A stretch of 64,000 nucleotides of DNA. Source: Mesaphorura yosii. Its lineage: Eukaryota; Arthropoda; Collembola; Poduromorpha; Tullbergiidae. The stretch is from the NCBI GenBank assembly GCA_009869945.1, contig WIXG01000037.1, positions 62,001 through 126,000 of the forward strand, written 5' to 3'. The position numbers and the translations under genes are program-made. The notes beneath the pieces were generated by a model that was given only the letters and a program-made list of their open reading frames with translations, was not told the DNA's origin and did no database searches. Shown here piece by piece: positions 12,301-26,106 of the stretch (position 1 is its first letter; the number at the start of each line of letters is the position of its first letter).

Positions 12301-15300
12301 CGCATCGCATCTATCCAGTGAGGAGTGAGCATAGTTTGGCTAGCATTGCGTTAAGCTGTGGATTTCCTCTGTCTTTTGTTTCCTCCACGCCTCGCATTAC
12401 TTCGCATTGAGCATTGCTCCAAGCACGAAAAAGCACGGATTCAGTTTACACGTCTCCATTTAATTATCCAGACAATGTTTTGCGATTGAGTGGTCGCACC
12501 TGCAATTGGATAACTGACAAATGAAGTCGTTTCGCAGTGATGAACTTCAGAGGGCAGGGGATCGCGATGACACAAAGGTCGTACATATGAATGAGGGCAC
12601 GAGCAACATCATAATACCATATGAATTCATTCTCGAGTAAACATATTCACCATTCACGAGTCGCGGCTGCTAAAATGCTCTCATTCTCATTTCCGATGGA
12701 TAAAAGCAAGGCAAGAAGGCAAGTTCTTAAATAAATGAAAATTTTGTTCAGCTGGCTTCATAAAAGCGACAGTCGTGCCTGAGTATACGAAATCACTAAG
12801 CAGGGCTTCCGAAAGTAGAATTTCACTGCGCTGCTGAATCGAGTTTGTCGCTGGAGCCGGAGCTCAAGTCTTTCCCTTCCGTGTCTATATCTCCGATTGC
12901 ACTTGCTCCACTCCTGCCTGCGTCTCGCCCTCGTGATTCTCTTACATCCACTACGTATTTGGCCTTTGTAAAATTCTCCTTCACTTTTCCACTCTCTTCT
13001 CCTTTGACAACTTCTTCCACTTGAGTTGATCTTATTCCCTTTCTCTCATCTTACTATTTTATATTATTTACAGTTTGTTGTGAGAAAATAGGAAAGCGAG
13101 AGACGAAAATGAGATAATAACATAAACTAAAGTAGTGCCATGCGGAAAAAACTTTCATGACATGACAGATAACAAATTAAGCGCGGGGCTCGGAAGAGAC
13201 AATAAAAGACAGAGTTGAAATTGTTTCCATCAACTCGCTTTCATAAATATTCAAATCCCAATTTATTGAAACTGTAATTTTCCCGGAACCCACGCATAAG
13301 GCCAAAGCGACTAATTCAACTTTGTGGAATTAATTCAGCAGTTTTCGAGCCAATGCACCGAATGAATTATTGCTCGAGTTCAAGTAATTTTTCTCATTAC
13401 TTAATTCTTTTCATATTCGTCAACCTTACGCGCATCAAGTGCTTTTGGCTTTTGTCCGCGGAACAATACAAAAATTCGACACTGTAGGTGGCAAGAGGGT
13501 TAGCTTCTCCTGTCCCTAAAATAACATTGAGCTCGTCCGGGCTAAAATAAAACAAACCAGGTTTCATGGCTCATTGCTGGGCTCGAGTTGGTTTGTCGGA
13601 TCGCGGCAGATCGTCGCGTCATCATCTCTAAATCATCTTCCTGCTCAAAATCTCTACGCTTCTAGACCTACGTTTGCGGTGTAATAATACACTTGAAGCG
13701 CCGGAGTCGAGAGAACTTTTCCACTTTTCCCTTTTACTTTGCCGAACTTATGAAAGACGAAACACGAAAAAAATCTCACCATGAAGTTTTTGACGAAAGA
13801 TTCATTCCGTATAATATTCACATCTGATTCAGTGCAGTGAGTTGTAGTGCGGTAATCGAAGTTCTTTTGCTCTGAGTCTGATTTCACTTGGGCAACTCGT
13901 GCGTTCTTGATTCTTCTGTCGGGTTTCATCATCATCAACATACCACACTCCATATAACAAGAATTACACACAGTCGGCACTACATGAAGAATGAAATGCC
14001 TTATTAGGACCAAGAAGCTTGTGCTCTGTTCAAACGGAGGCTTCTAGCTGTGAATCAAATGAAATGCTGCTCTCTCATTCGCATTGAATTCCAACATTAA
14101 AAGTTACCGAGTTGCTTCTCATTATCATTAATTTGTTAGCATTGTACAAATTACATCAAACTGACATTTGCCATTTATGCCAACCTGCACTTGCAAATAC
14201 AGCAAGCAGGCGAACGGTGCACTACTTCGTTCGACCGTAACTGCGATTTATGACACTGTGCTGTCTTTTTCTGTCGTGCACTAATTCCGCGCTCATGGCT
14301 AATTTGAAAATTAGAATTCACGCTTTTCACTTGATCATGAAATCTCTCCTCTGCTTGTTCACGTGCTTGGTGCTTGTCAAATTATGTCTTAATTATGCCT
14401 TGCTTCATTTGCCATTTGCGTCTTGCACCATTTTGGCTTATTCCTGGTTGAAAAGTACGTGAATTCACGCGTTGGATTTTGCTCGCATCAGCACGAAGGA
14501 ATTTCTGTCCATAACTCACATATCTCATTGTGCCGAAGGATAAAACATAAATAATATCCAGCCAGTTCTTCCCATGCCCATTATTCTATATTTGAGAATA
14601 TGAGTCGAAAATTGCTTGTTGCTGTTACACTGTTACAGTGCATAGTCATCAGGTGAATGGACGAAATGTATGTGCAAGAATTTCTTCACAGTGCCTGACT
14701 CCGACTGGCTTCAGCCGCGAGTACGGTTCTCTATTTACTTTTTTATTCCCACCTTGTTTTCTGCATTTTTCTCATCTGTCTGAAAATCTGGTTTTAAGAA
14801 TGACTGTCACGAGTAGCCGTCTACCGTCGAGTCGGAAGCGTAGCAGACGTGCTACATGGCCATGGTTAATAGCATGGCCTGGCGAATAGCAAGCATAGCG
14901 ACTAGCGAATGTGGTACTCAATGTTTGGAACAAGTTACATTTTTGTTTTTGTGGCTTATGTAATCTGTAATAATCTTTCACGCATTCAGAATACGAATTT
15001 ATTTCACTCCTTCACTCGCCTGTAAATTGTGCATGTTTTCTTCTTCGTGCATGTTCTTTGAGGTTAATTAAATACCACAAGACTGATTAATTAGCTTCTC
15101 CATGTTGAAAGTTTCAACTTTTGAGATTTCGTGTTCAAGCATTGCTGTACGCATCGCAAAGAAATGGAAACTACCTGGAGCTAGATTTTGACCTTAACTG
15201 AGCTGAGGTGCAGCCGAAGCCAAAAGCCGGTCATTTCGGAGCAGAGAAGCGAAGGAAGACAGAAGAATAATACAAAGTGATGTCAGCTGTCCTAATAATA

Positions 15301-18300
15301 TAAATATCCCTTCCCAGTATAAAGAATGGCAAAAGAAATTGTTGTGGACAGCAGCAACAGCCAGCAGCATGAGAATTCTTTCTGAGCAGCCTGTCATGAG
15401 CTGAACCGAGCAACGAGAAGGAAGAAGACGACAAGCAAACGAGAATACTGCACTGCTGCACCGCGTTCTTATTTCTCGTTCTCAGCCCTTGAACACATTG
15501 TTAACAACAAAGGAATAAAAACTCATAAAGTGCACTGCAATCTGCAGAGTTCAGACTGGTTTATAATGCGCTACGCAATTGCCTTTCCTGCATTCATCTG
15601 GCTAAGCCAGAGCCAAAATTCTTGCTTTGTCAATGGATTAAATCAAATGTTTTCTGCATTCAGAGATTTGAATCAGACGTATTTTTCTAAATGATATTAC
15701 AGAACAACAATAATAAAAATGCAATTTTATGCTTTCCATATCGTATTAACTCGTAACTCGCATTCATTTAGCATTTGGTAACATAACAATGTTATGAGAG
15801 CATTCTTACCCTTTGGCCACAGGCGAGGCGTTTAGCGTTACTGCTTATGACAGGCTGGCTGGGCATAATTGTAATTATTGAGGTACGATCTCGCGTCTTG
15901 TCTTGCCTGCTTTGAGCTTGAGCCTAAATTGTATTGTATTTCTATCTGTATTGAAGACTGAACACATCAACAGCCGCACCGTCTCGACTTGGACTTCCAC
16001 TTTTGCCTCTGCCCTGCTTGCCCTGATGAATTCATAATAGCAATAGGAATAGTCGCCGGTCGAGCTGAGCCGTGTCTTTCTTGAGCGGATTCTCAAGCTC
16101 GTGTTCGTGTCGTGTTTACGCTGAGCACGTCCTCCTGAATGAATATCACTCGAGTACTCGGACAGACTGCAGAAATGCAATGTATAATTTACAAAGCGCA
16201 GAGAAGAGCATTTATTGAGAACACTGACCCTTTCATTTTGTCTTAAATTTTTAACATCGAACCAGAACTGGCAAGCGCGGTGTTTGTGTTTGCAGGTGCA
16301 ATGTTGATCCAACATCGAAGTCGAATTTATTCCAAGTAATGGGTATTAAAACAATCAGGCGATGAACGGTTATGACTTATAAATGAAAATCCATTACTGG
16401 GAAGTATTGATTAAATACAAGAAGGAATTACAATTATGGCTTGGCTGAGCGAAAGCAAGGCTTGTGCCCATTTTATATTACTACAGTAATAATTAACACA
16501 TGTGTCGTGCGAATGCGATGGACGCAACGCAGAATTGTTTTACTGCTAAATAAGGCATGATTTGATTCGAATTGATTCGCCAGAGTGAGAGGAAGAGGAT
16601 GTACGAGGATGAGAAGCATAGGAGAGGCCCGAGAACGCGATTCCAAACACATTTCAAAATATTTATGCTTATATTATGACTGCTTTTATTAATATTCCTG
16701 TTCAGTTGCGTAATAATAAGGAAAAGAAAGAGAGAGCCCATTTCCTCTTTTTCGTTATGGCGTAGTGGAACACTTTTTCTCTCTGAAACTGCTTTTTCCG
16801 TCCTTGTTATTGCATTACCTCCTTCACCTTGCTCCCTTTGTATTTGTACTGCGATCTCACGGATCGTGTGCACCGACTGTCGACTATCCTGCTTACTGCT
16901 TTGCCTTCGTATATCTTCACTCCCCGTGTAAAGTATTATGCCTGCCTTTTGCCATGCTGGCCTCTGCTCACTTGTAATATTATCATCATTATTGCTCAGT
17001 GCCCGTAATGTCTGTTAAAATCATGCTGAGCGTGATGAGACTCTGAAAACACGGGCACAAGGTAACGCACACGCGGTCGTTGCGTTGCCGTTCCAGTCTC
17101 GCACGAATCGAACTCTGCTCTTTCCACTAAACTCGTAAGAGTAGTATTATGACTGGACCGACGCGTATATTGCTGCCACTTTCTGCACCGTATAATTCCT
17201 GGAATTAAATGGAAACAGTGCTTATGAAGTTCCGAATGGCGAAGGCGGCGATGGCGAATACACAAAATACATAGCACGGTGAGAGTCACATTCAAAGGTA
17301 ATGGGAATGAGAATGGCAAGACAGGAATATTAGATTGAGGAAAGAAGAGAAAAGAAGAAAATATTACAATCGATCCTTTATAGTCACCAGTCACTGACTG
17401 CTTCGCGCACGGCACGCCACTGCATCGCTTCGCTGTGACTTTGGCTGTGCTTTGTGGAATTGGAATTTGAAAGCCAGCCAGCCAGTCTGTATCTACAAAA
17501 TCATATGTACACATGAGAATTTTCTAGTTGAATACATTTGAAATAAAACAAATGTATGGAAAGAAAATAAAACCAAAGCACCTCGCCTTGTCTGCCTGCC
17601 TTCAAAGACTTCTGCAGCTTTCAGCTTACGAGCCAAGCCAGGCTCCTGCGTCGTTCTTTACGAGCCTGTCTCGCGCACAGAGTCAAAATAAGAATTTTGC
17701 CCTATCAAATCACACGATATTTATTACTGTATATGTTTCGGAATCTGAAAATGGTGCATGCAAAGTTTATTGCTCAATACACGCTTATTTAGCGGCAGCA
17801 AAGTTTATAACACATATTTCAGATTTATTTCTGTTTTTATGCCTTCGCTCCGCCGAGGCTTAATAAAACACACAAAGTTTTTGTAAATAATGAAAACTTG
17901 TCATGAGATGTTTTGCTCTCGTGCTGTGCACGCACTGAATCGCACTGTGGCCACATGTGAATGCGAATCCACCAGTTACGTGCACATTCGTATGGCTCGA
18001 ATGCAGGACGCGGAATGGCAGAATGCTGCTTAGGGATATTTTATAATTCACTTTACACCAAAGTTGCGAAAGTGGTTTTTAATTTAATTGGAACAAATTG
18101 CACACCTTAATCCTGTAATCATATTGCAACGAATCCTAAACCAACACTAAAGCCCGAGTCTGAGACATGATACACTCTGACCTGTGCAACGAAAGCGGCT
18201 CGGTGCATCTTTCTGGCATCGCAATGAATGGCAGTACTGAAATGAAGGCGACTTTATCATAAGGATTGCAACATTTTCAGATCATTAAATTCATCTCGAA

Positions 18301-19899
18301 TTAAAACCGCAAGTCGCTGATAAACTTAATTTATCAATTCGAGCTTTAAAAACGAGCGTCGCGTCGCGAGTTTGAAAAGTTGTGGCAATCTTGGGCCCAA
18401 AGTTTCAAAGCGCATTTGTTTCCAATTGCACGAAGCGACTGCGGCCGCATTATAAATGACGCTTTGAGCACAAGCACAAACTATTGAAAGTTTCAACTCA
18501 AAGACTTGCCAGTGCCATTATTTCAAACTCAGAAAACTGGTTTCGTACGTTTTTGTGATTGAGGAAAAATGTAATTATAATGGTAATACTATACGGCTAT
18601 AATAACGATCATTAGAATGATGAATAAAATGATGACGAAATCTTGTAGTAGTTGGCAACATTTGTACGAGCAGCGATTCAGCGATTCATATTCAGCATTC
18701 ACTCACATTTTATTCAAATCTTCTAATTCTATTCTTACGACTGCGCTTCGGGATTCTTTATCACTGTCATCTTGTTCATTTGCTAGTGGACTGCTGTGCT
18801 GTGGTTTCGACCTCATCTTCGTTCCTTCCTCAATTCTCATTAATAATACGACGCGAGCGATGAGCCGATGAGCAAATTTGATGAGAAACAATGACAATGT
18901 CCCTTTTAACCCGTTTCACTTGCTGCCTTTCGCCTTCGTCTTCTCGAATGCTCTTGGCGATCCGGCAATGCTCGTTCGCATTTTTATTGAATTATCGATT
19001 TGACGCATTATTTCACAGTTTTCCGGCTGCCTGACCAATTGATCATTATCTCCGAGTTAGATGAATACAAATCACGATGACGGCCATGTAATTGGAAGCC
19101 GCATAAAATATTTACGTTGGAAATGGAATTAGGAATATTACGCCGAATATTTATGCAATGAAATGGTCCAACATGGATTCGTCATTGCTTCATTGCCTCT
19201 GCAGTTGCCCTCGCTGCCGATGCTGTGTTCACTTGTGTTACGCAATGGCATATCAGTTGCAGTCTTCGAGCAGCTGGCTCAGCCATAGCCAGGCTACGGA
19301 CGGAGCGGCCACGGCACCGCAGGAAAAGCAGAAGCTAGCTGGCTTGAACTTGTGTTCGCGTTTTCGCAACGCACTCGATAAGAGTTTGGAGAATTTTTTT
19401 ATACTTTTTTGATTGCGTGAAGCCAACCACGCACATTTCCGGGTAATAATAGCAAAACTAATTCAGCCTGTCTATTTTTCTCTCTCGTTGAGCTCTGAGC
19501 TCTCCTTTCAACTCTTTTCATCAACGCAACTCCGGCATGGTTGCCTGCTTGGTCGGTCGGCTAAGCCCTGCAACCTCAAAACTTGTGTAAATCCTCGCGC
19601 TGCCTTGCCTGGCTTTTGATGCATCTTCCTTCTTTTCTAACCAAAAATTACATTCAATAAGTTGCTGAATGCCGCTGAATCCGGTGCCAGGCCCAGTGTA
19701 ATGACGCCGTATGCTTAACCAAAGGCCTGTGGTCTTTGTTCTTGTGGGAAGGAATTACAAAATCCATTCAAATACAAATACCAGAATTAAGCACAAAGCA
19801 TTCTGCTGCTTTCTGAAGATGGTAGTCAAATAAAATGTTAATAAAATATGTGAGAGCCACGATGCGATGTGATACGATACGATGATGGGGTGAGATGAA

Positions 19900-19932
19900 G
19901 TCGTAGTCGTAGTCGTAGTCATAGTCGTCGTA
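19900..19932. repeat. (GTCGTA)n microsatellite
   Basis: Four imperfect copies of the hexamer GTCGTA run in tandem, with one copy changed to GTCATA and a shortened last unit. It produces runs of Tyr-Asp on the opposite strand, which explains the apparent acidic peptide there. Confidence 0.75.
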
Positions 19933-22020
19933 TTGTGTGAAACACATCCGTTTATATGCATTAGGTTTCATTATTGTTGAAAAGAATGCGATCGCGATGA
20001 ACAGTGCAGCAAGCCGTTGTCTACCAGCAGCAGCAGCGGCACTCACTCCAAATGCATAAAAATACAAAATGAGCGACTTGCACTTTGTATTTGTATACAA
20101 AGTTCGCGTACGCGTTAGTACGGACGAACGAAGCTAAAGCTAAAGTTCAGTTCAGTCTTCAAAACTGTTTACAGGCTTAATCGATAATTTCTTCGTGTAG
20201 GACTTTGCGATCCACACCACAGCTAAGCTCTCTCCCATTCTTCTTCCCACTCCACAACTTTACCAACAGATTTTATGTCTGCTGCCTGACTGCCTGCCAT
20301 GTAATTGTAATTTTACGTTACCCTTCTTCGTGCTCGAATAATGCGTCGCGAGCTGCAAAAGTCAGTCAGTCACATAATAATCATATACGATATATGGCAC
20401 GGCATGGGCATTGCATTATTATATTGGCTTGGCTTGGCTTTGACTGTGGTTTTGGCCATTTGATCTAGATTTCTCAGAGGTCTCGCAGAATATTAAATTG
20501 TCCACTACGCAGAAGGACATTGCATGTCCAATGCTTTTCTTGTCTTCGTGTAACGCAATTCCACTCATTCATTCGCCGAATTCGCCCTCGCTACGTTTCT
20601 TTTCTATTTCTGCGTAATTTCTGAAATGAAACTCTATTTTGGATTTTTGCGTTCGATTAAAGCCTTTCCACTTTCCACTTTTATGCCTAGTACTTGACAT
20701 GGACGTGTCGGAGTCGTATCGAATTAAGTACAGCATTCTTAACCTTTTGCAGTACTCAATAAATTAAGCATAAAAATCTCCACTTTTCTGTGCGCTTACG
20801 CGTTCAAACTGTTTGCTACAGCGTACAGCTTTGGTTACCTCAAAATTAGAATAATATGAATACAAAATCTCAATGTCATTTAAATTGAGGTTGTGTTACA
20901 AATTAAGTTTTTGTGCGCCACAATGAAACCATCACCACACAGAAAGAAGTCAAGCCAACCCAAGCCAACAGAACAGCGTAGGGCTCGCTGCTCTCCCAAT
21001 CTGCGCATTGTGCAATACAACTTCATGCAATATTCGACGCCTGATGCGTGTATGGCCAGCAGAGCAAAGGAGTAATAAAAATAGCATGACTTTTCCATCG
21101 CGCGTCGTGCACGTACAACTTTAAATACGTAAGAAAAAGAATGTTATTGTTATAATGTGTGCATTTATTACATTGTTATTATTTTCATTAGAGTATTAAA
21201 ATTATCGTAATATTATTTTTAATGGCTTATAGAAAAATTGAGAGATATTTTGTATTCGGCTCGAGAACGCAGGCGAAGGCGAAAAAGTCATTTCGTTCCG
21301 TTTGGATGATGAAGCAACCTTTGCTTAGCTCAGTCGCTCAACACGGCAGCGAAGTAACAAGTACAAAGCTGCTGTTGCTGTGTACTGTTGTATGCGTTGC
21401 GCTCATGTCGACCAACTCCTCTTTTTCTCCTCTTTATCAGCCCAGCAAGCACAAAACTCGTCATAGTCATATTAGATTCACAATTGTTATTGTATGAGTG
21501 TGGGGAATAATGCATAAAGTTTAAGTATCTGCAGCCAAAGTAAACTTAGGCAAACATCCCAATAAAAACAGACACAAACTATGCACGCAGACAAAGTTAT
21601 CTGTACTTTGAGGTTTTGGATTGAGAATTGAGTACAGGGTGAGATGAGACTCAATTAACCTGCCACGTCACTTCGCCACCTAAGAGAATTAGCTGGAAAG
21701 GAGATGCATTAAATGCGTCAGCAGTCGCAAACGAATCACACATGATCGAAATCTAAGTTAGTTAAAACTGGAGGACGTTCGACCGACGATTTGTCCTGAA
21801 TTGGAGAAAGTAATTTTAGGACACGGGCAAGGTTATAATCGCAAATTCTTGTATAATTTCAAAGAAAGCGCAGTCAAAAGCCATTGCAATTCATATGTCG
21901 CTGGATTTGTGAATTTACTGCTTTTATCTCGGGCCATACCTTCTCCAAGATCAAGACCGCCGTGTTATGCTTCTTTGCACGCATTTCACATTTGCATTCC
22001 ATTTATAACTTTCTTCATGC

Positions 22021-22050
22021 ACTCCAGAATGCATTCCAGAATGCACTCCA
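22021..22050. repeat. Short tandem repeat, 12-base unit
   Basis: The unit ACTCCAGAATGC is followed by ATTCCAGAATGC and a partial third copy ACTCCATG. The array is only about two and a half units long. Confidence 0.7.
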
Positions 22051-25000
22051 TGTTAAATGGTTACAGGATAAGGAAGTTTGCGACCGGAGCGCAGTGGCAG
22101 TGCACTGCACAAGTCATCCTGTACGCTCGGAGTTGCATTTCATACACAATGCACAAATTGAAAATTAGTGTTATGCATTGTAACAGCCGTATAATGCTCT
22201 GCCACGGTAAAAGTGAGGCTGAATGCAGTGCGAGTACGTTTGTCGACCGTCCTTACCACGACTAACTGCGATTGCAAGTACGTACTGCTAGCGAACAATG
22301 TAACAGTTTTTTGTCTGCTCTAGCCTTCCACTGCACACACTCTCGAGCCCGTACATGCTTTGCTTTACGTACACGTTCAGCAGAAATCTTCATCCTCATC
22401 ATCATCTCATCGTGCTCCTCTAATCAAGAACCCTTCAGTTGTTATAATCAGGTCAGACTGAGAGGAGGTGTCTGTCTACCGCCTGCGCCTGCACTGCTTA
22501 ACTCGCTACTACTCTATTAGCTCTTCATAAAACCTTGTGTCTCGTGTTAACTCGCCTTGTGTCTTGTCGCAACAAACTCAAACTCCTTAGTGCTCATTGC
22601 GTTTGCTTTGTACGAATTAGTGAATACTTTGTTCGCTCATGCGTCGTCCCTGATCACAAAATTCAACCTCACACGCTGACGGACGCCGATTTGTGTCTCA
22701 CATCGCATACAACCATAAACATTGCATTGCTGCTGCTTTCTTGTCCTGCCACAATTTGTAAACACAAATATTTATTTATACGACTCAACAGCCAAGCCAA
22801 GCCACGCCACGCTAATTTCTGTGTTAAATCAAAAGGGAGAAGAGAAGTTGAGACCAAGCGAAAAAATCTCCCTAATTAAGCGTTGCCTCTTCAGTGCGAG
22901 TGAGTTTTTTGCCTATCGCATCGCGTAGCGTGAATTTGGTTGCGTACTTTGAGCAAATGATCATCATTGACAACGACAACGACGTACTACATCATTATCA
23001 GCAGTGGCAGTAGCAGCATCCTCGTCACAGCCAAAGTGAGCTGTAGGCTTCATCGACTTTGGCAAGGCAAGTGCTCTGCGATCGTGTGATCACAGCTCAT
23101 AAAAAAGAAATCCAAGGCTACGATACAGTTTGGCAGATTGCTAGTCCGCAGTTGGCTCTTTGTTTACACACATGTGATCCAGCGGACGTTTGCAAGTGTT
23201 GAGTGCAGTTGCAAGACGTTGTTGCAACTCTCTGGTGAATATCAACTGCTTTTGCCCTTCGTCAGAAATTCGTGAAAGAGAGTTTAACAGAATTAATTCT
23301 ATTCTTGGATTAGAAAGTCCACATCATCCTTTGCCTTGCCGTCTTATGTCGAATCTTATGAGCTTTGACCAATCCTGTCTTGATTGGGTTTGGCCAGTTA
23401 ATAGGACCAGGTTTTTGAAGGTACCGTACAATTAAATTTGATAACCTGCGCTGCACAAGTCTACTAATTTACCATGATTTTATGGCACTTCAAGTTTTTA
23501 TCGTTTATCGTATCGTGTCGTCGTCGTGCTGGCTCAGTAGAGATCAAGTTACTATGGTATTTAGCTCGTGTTGTGATGAATGCGTGATATTTTTATTGGT
23601 CACGTATCTTGAGACTTTTGGTACAAGGCTATTTGTCTATGACATGCATGCATGATATGCATGTTTTCAATGCAATTGGGTCCCAGTTAGTCTTAAGTTG
23701 AAAAAAATGTGACGACTGCGTCGCAAAAGCGCAAAACGGCGAAACCTAGCATTTTATTACCTCATTCTGCAAAAATGTAATACAAATTCACAGATCTTGT
23801 CAGCCATAAATGCACGAGACAGGACAGATTGAAAGCTTAAAATGATCACAGCATTTGAATATGGTCAATTTAGGTTCAGGAAAGCAGCAACTCATTAAAT
23901 CAAACCCGTCGCGAGTCGTTTTAATGTCCCTCTTCTCCCCTGTGCCCTTTACTGGCTGCTGACGCTGACGAGTGTTTTCTGTAACCGTATCAGGCTGTAA
24001 ACGTGAAAAGCATGACATAGTAAAAATTAGCTTGGCTAGCAGCGTATTAAGTGTAAGCCAGAATAGCAATAGCACGTAGTAATCAGTTTTACGAAGAGAG
24101 AGTTTACAGTTTATTCACTAGAACCATAATCTGAGCCAAGCACCAAGCGTGGTGCTGGTGTTTGGGGCTCAGCTGCATAGGCAGACACGAATCGAAGCCA
24201 CGTTGAAAGCGCAACGCATCAGCAACAAGTTATTTTGTGAATGACATTGTGCTGACCTTTTTTCTATACGCAAGAGCCTGAAGCCAAGCCACGCCAGTAC
24301 TGAAGTTACTGCGATCTGCGATGTAACACGAGTAACAGAAACAAAAACAGAAGGCCAGTGCTAATGTGAATGCGAACATCTCTGTATCAATAATCAATAA
24401 AAAAAAAGCATTCACGGCGTTAATTTCGCAAGATTTCCAAATTGCAACTTTATACTTGAATTGAGTTTGGCATTCGGCTTTTCGCTTCATTAGTTTTACA
24501 TAATAGAGACGGCGTACGCGACATTCAATCAAGGCAACCATCAGTAGTAATGAGCGTTCTTCGCAAACGCAAGCTCTGAGCTTCATAATCACAACTCATA
24601 ATTATGGCATGGCATAGAACTTATTGACTTTGACATCGGAACGTCGCCGCAACTCCCACAACCCGACGAGGCGATGGCGATGATGATGACGCATTTTGAG
24701 AACTGCGAGAAAAAACAATAAATTCCTGCAGAAACGTTGAGACAAAGGCTGAAACTCACTTGCACAGTCTGTGAGTGACTGAGATTGGTAAACATGTTCT
24801 AGAATAAGAAAACCGCAGCCGCAGAAAGCAGAACCACCGACCGAGTTTGAAACGGTATCGACGTCCACGCCATACGCAAATGACGAGCAACAATTGTTTT
24901 CCACACCGCAGCTTGCATCAGTTACATAATCACAATAACCTGAATCAGGGCATAGCATATTTTCACGATGAGTGTCGCGACTGGCGATTGCAAACAAGCG

Positions 25001-25753
25001 CACCCATTTCCAGCTCCAGCATGCCAGTGACAGTGACAATGTCATTCTAGTTAATGCTATCTTTCTTTATCTGGCGTGGGAACGGCGAATGGGACATGTT
25101 ATCGTTCACGCACCCACATTCCTTACCTTCATGATCGTGACTCCAAATTGCGCATCGCATCACACCGAATCATGACCTTACCTCCTGACACACAAGTGAT
25201 TCGGGCATGTATGTGTCAGTCCATCACTCCAACAGGATGACGAATGCTCGAGATTGGCACGATTACGTCATACGGACTGCTGACCGAAGTATTCGGCCCT
25301 CGCATCGTATTGTGGTTGTATTTTTAAAAGTATGACTTGTTCATCAAGTTGACTGGCATGCTTTTGTGGCGCAAATCAATATTAATGTTTAATTAGTCAC
25401 AATAACGCCGTTTTGAGTCATAAAATTATGGTTCACTGTGCCGTTCGCTGTTAAACCAAAGTGAAACAACAAATGGCTAGCCGGTTAAAGCCAACGTACG
25501 ATTTAGGTGCAGATTTTGAGACTGGCTGCCTCCTTTGCTTTGCACTACTCGTTTAATTGCGAAAGCCGAAGGAGTTTTGTAGTGCAATTCTGCAATGATT
25601 TGTTTGCACTCTCTTTTAAACCACAAATTAACAAAGCATCAGGAAACAAACGTGAAATAACAAGTTTATTTATCTCGTGAGCGAAGTTTATTCACATTAC
25701 AACTGGAAGAATTTTATAAACTCATTTTTTCCTTTGTCTTTTTGTCCCTGCAG

Positions 25754-26106
25754 AATAACCCGAGCCACAACGACCGAGCAGTAGGCAGCAGCAGCCGGAA
25801 TTTATGGTCACGGTGAAGTGAGCCCGTAATTTGTGTGTGTGAAGTGCAAAACGACGAGAAGGAGAAAAGGATCAGAAACGTGAACGAGAACGAGCTACGA
25901 GACCGAGTATTGTTGTCAGTCATCTTTAATAGAATTATAAAAACCCTGCGCCCTGCAAGATGTCTGCGTACGGACTCTCATCGACGTCCTTATCTTCGTC
26001 CCCGTTTTCTACGTCGTCTACGACCTTCAGCGGATTCTGTTCAGGAAATAATCGCCGTCCTTCCATGTTTACGGCCAAGTACCGGCAGCGAGAAGAGAGG
26101 AAAAAG
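25754..26106 (+). other. Taranis-like gene, first visible exon: 5' UTR plus coding start
   Basis: The exon is preceded by a strong acceptor (a pyrimidine run ending TGTCCCTGCAG at 25753), so an untranslated exon must lie further upstream. The untranslated part (25754-25959) holds one true upstream ATG, a five-codon frame at 25804-25821 (M-V-T-V-K-stop). The main start at 25960 has an A at -3 and an in-frame TAG at 25930-25932, which fixes it as the first possible start in this exon. Coding runs for 49 complete codons and the exon ends at 26106 with AAAAAG before GTCAGT, phase 0. Confidence 0.75.
25804..25821 (+). promoter_or_regulatory. Upstream open reading frame in the Taranis-like 5' UTR
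   Basis: This is the only ATG in the visible 5' UTR exon. It opens a frame of five codons and ends with TGA, 138 bases before the main ATG. Short upstream frames of this kind commonly lower and condition translation of regulatory proteins; that role is an inference here. Its own context (T at -3) is weak. Confidence 0.5.

Larger units (their letters stand above)
3311..25753. other. Gene-poor region, about 22 kb, no supportable gene
   Basis: All open frames here are short (the longest is about 170 codons) and I could not connect any to a family or to a consistent set of splice sites. The DNA is rich in short degenerate iterations such as AAGCC/GGCTT, GCCA/TGGC, CATTCG and TTTGC. Simple repeats occur at about 7255-7280 (ACCATT), 19900-19932 (GTCGTA) and 22021-22050 (a 12-base unit). 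I saw no tRNA box pair, rRNA or familiar microRNA on inspection. Because the next gene downstream begins with an exon preceded by a strong splice acceptor, at least one 5' untranslated exon and the promoter of that gene probably lie within this region. Confidence 0.6.

Noticed and set aside
11921-12328. 135-codon + frame with hydrophobic segments
   Set aside because: No family resemblance, no splice context, and the hydrophobicity follows from a local T-rich composition.
16996-17514. 172-codon minus-strand frame, the longest in the left desert
   Set aside because: Composition is unlike a folded protein, there is no domain, and no promoter or splice partner was seen.
24602-25045. 147-codon minus-strand frame rich in Ser, Cys and Gly
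   Set aside because: No repeat or motif of a known cysteine-rich family; overlapped by equally open + frames.
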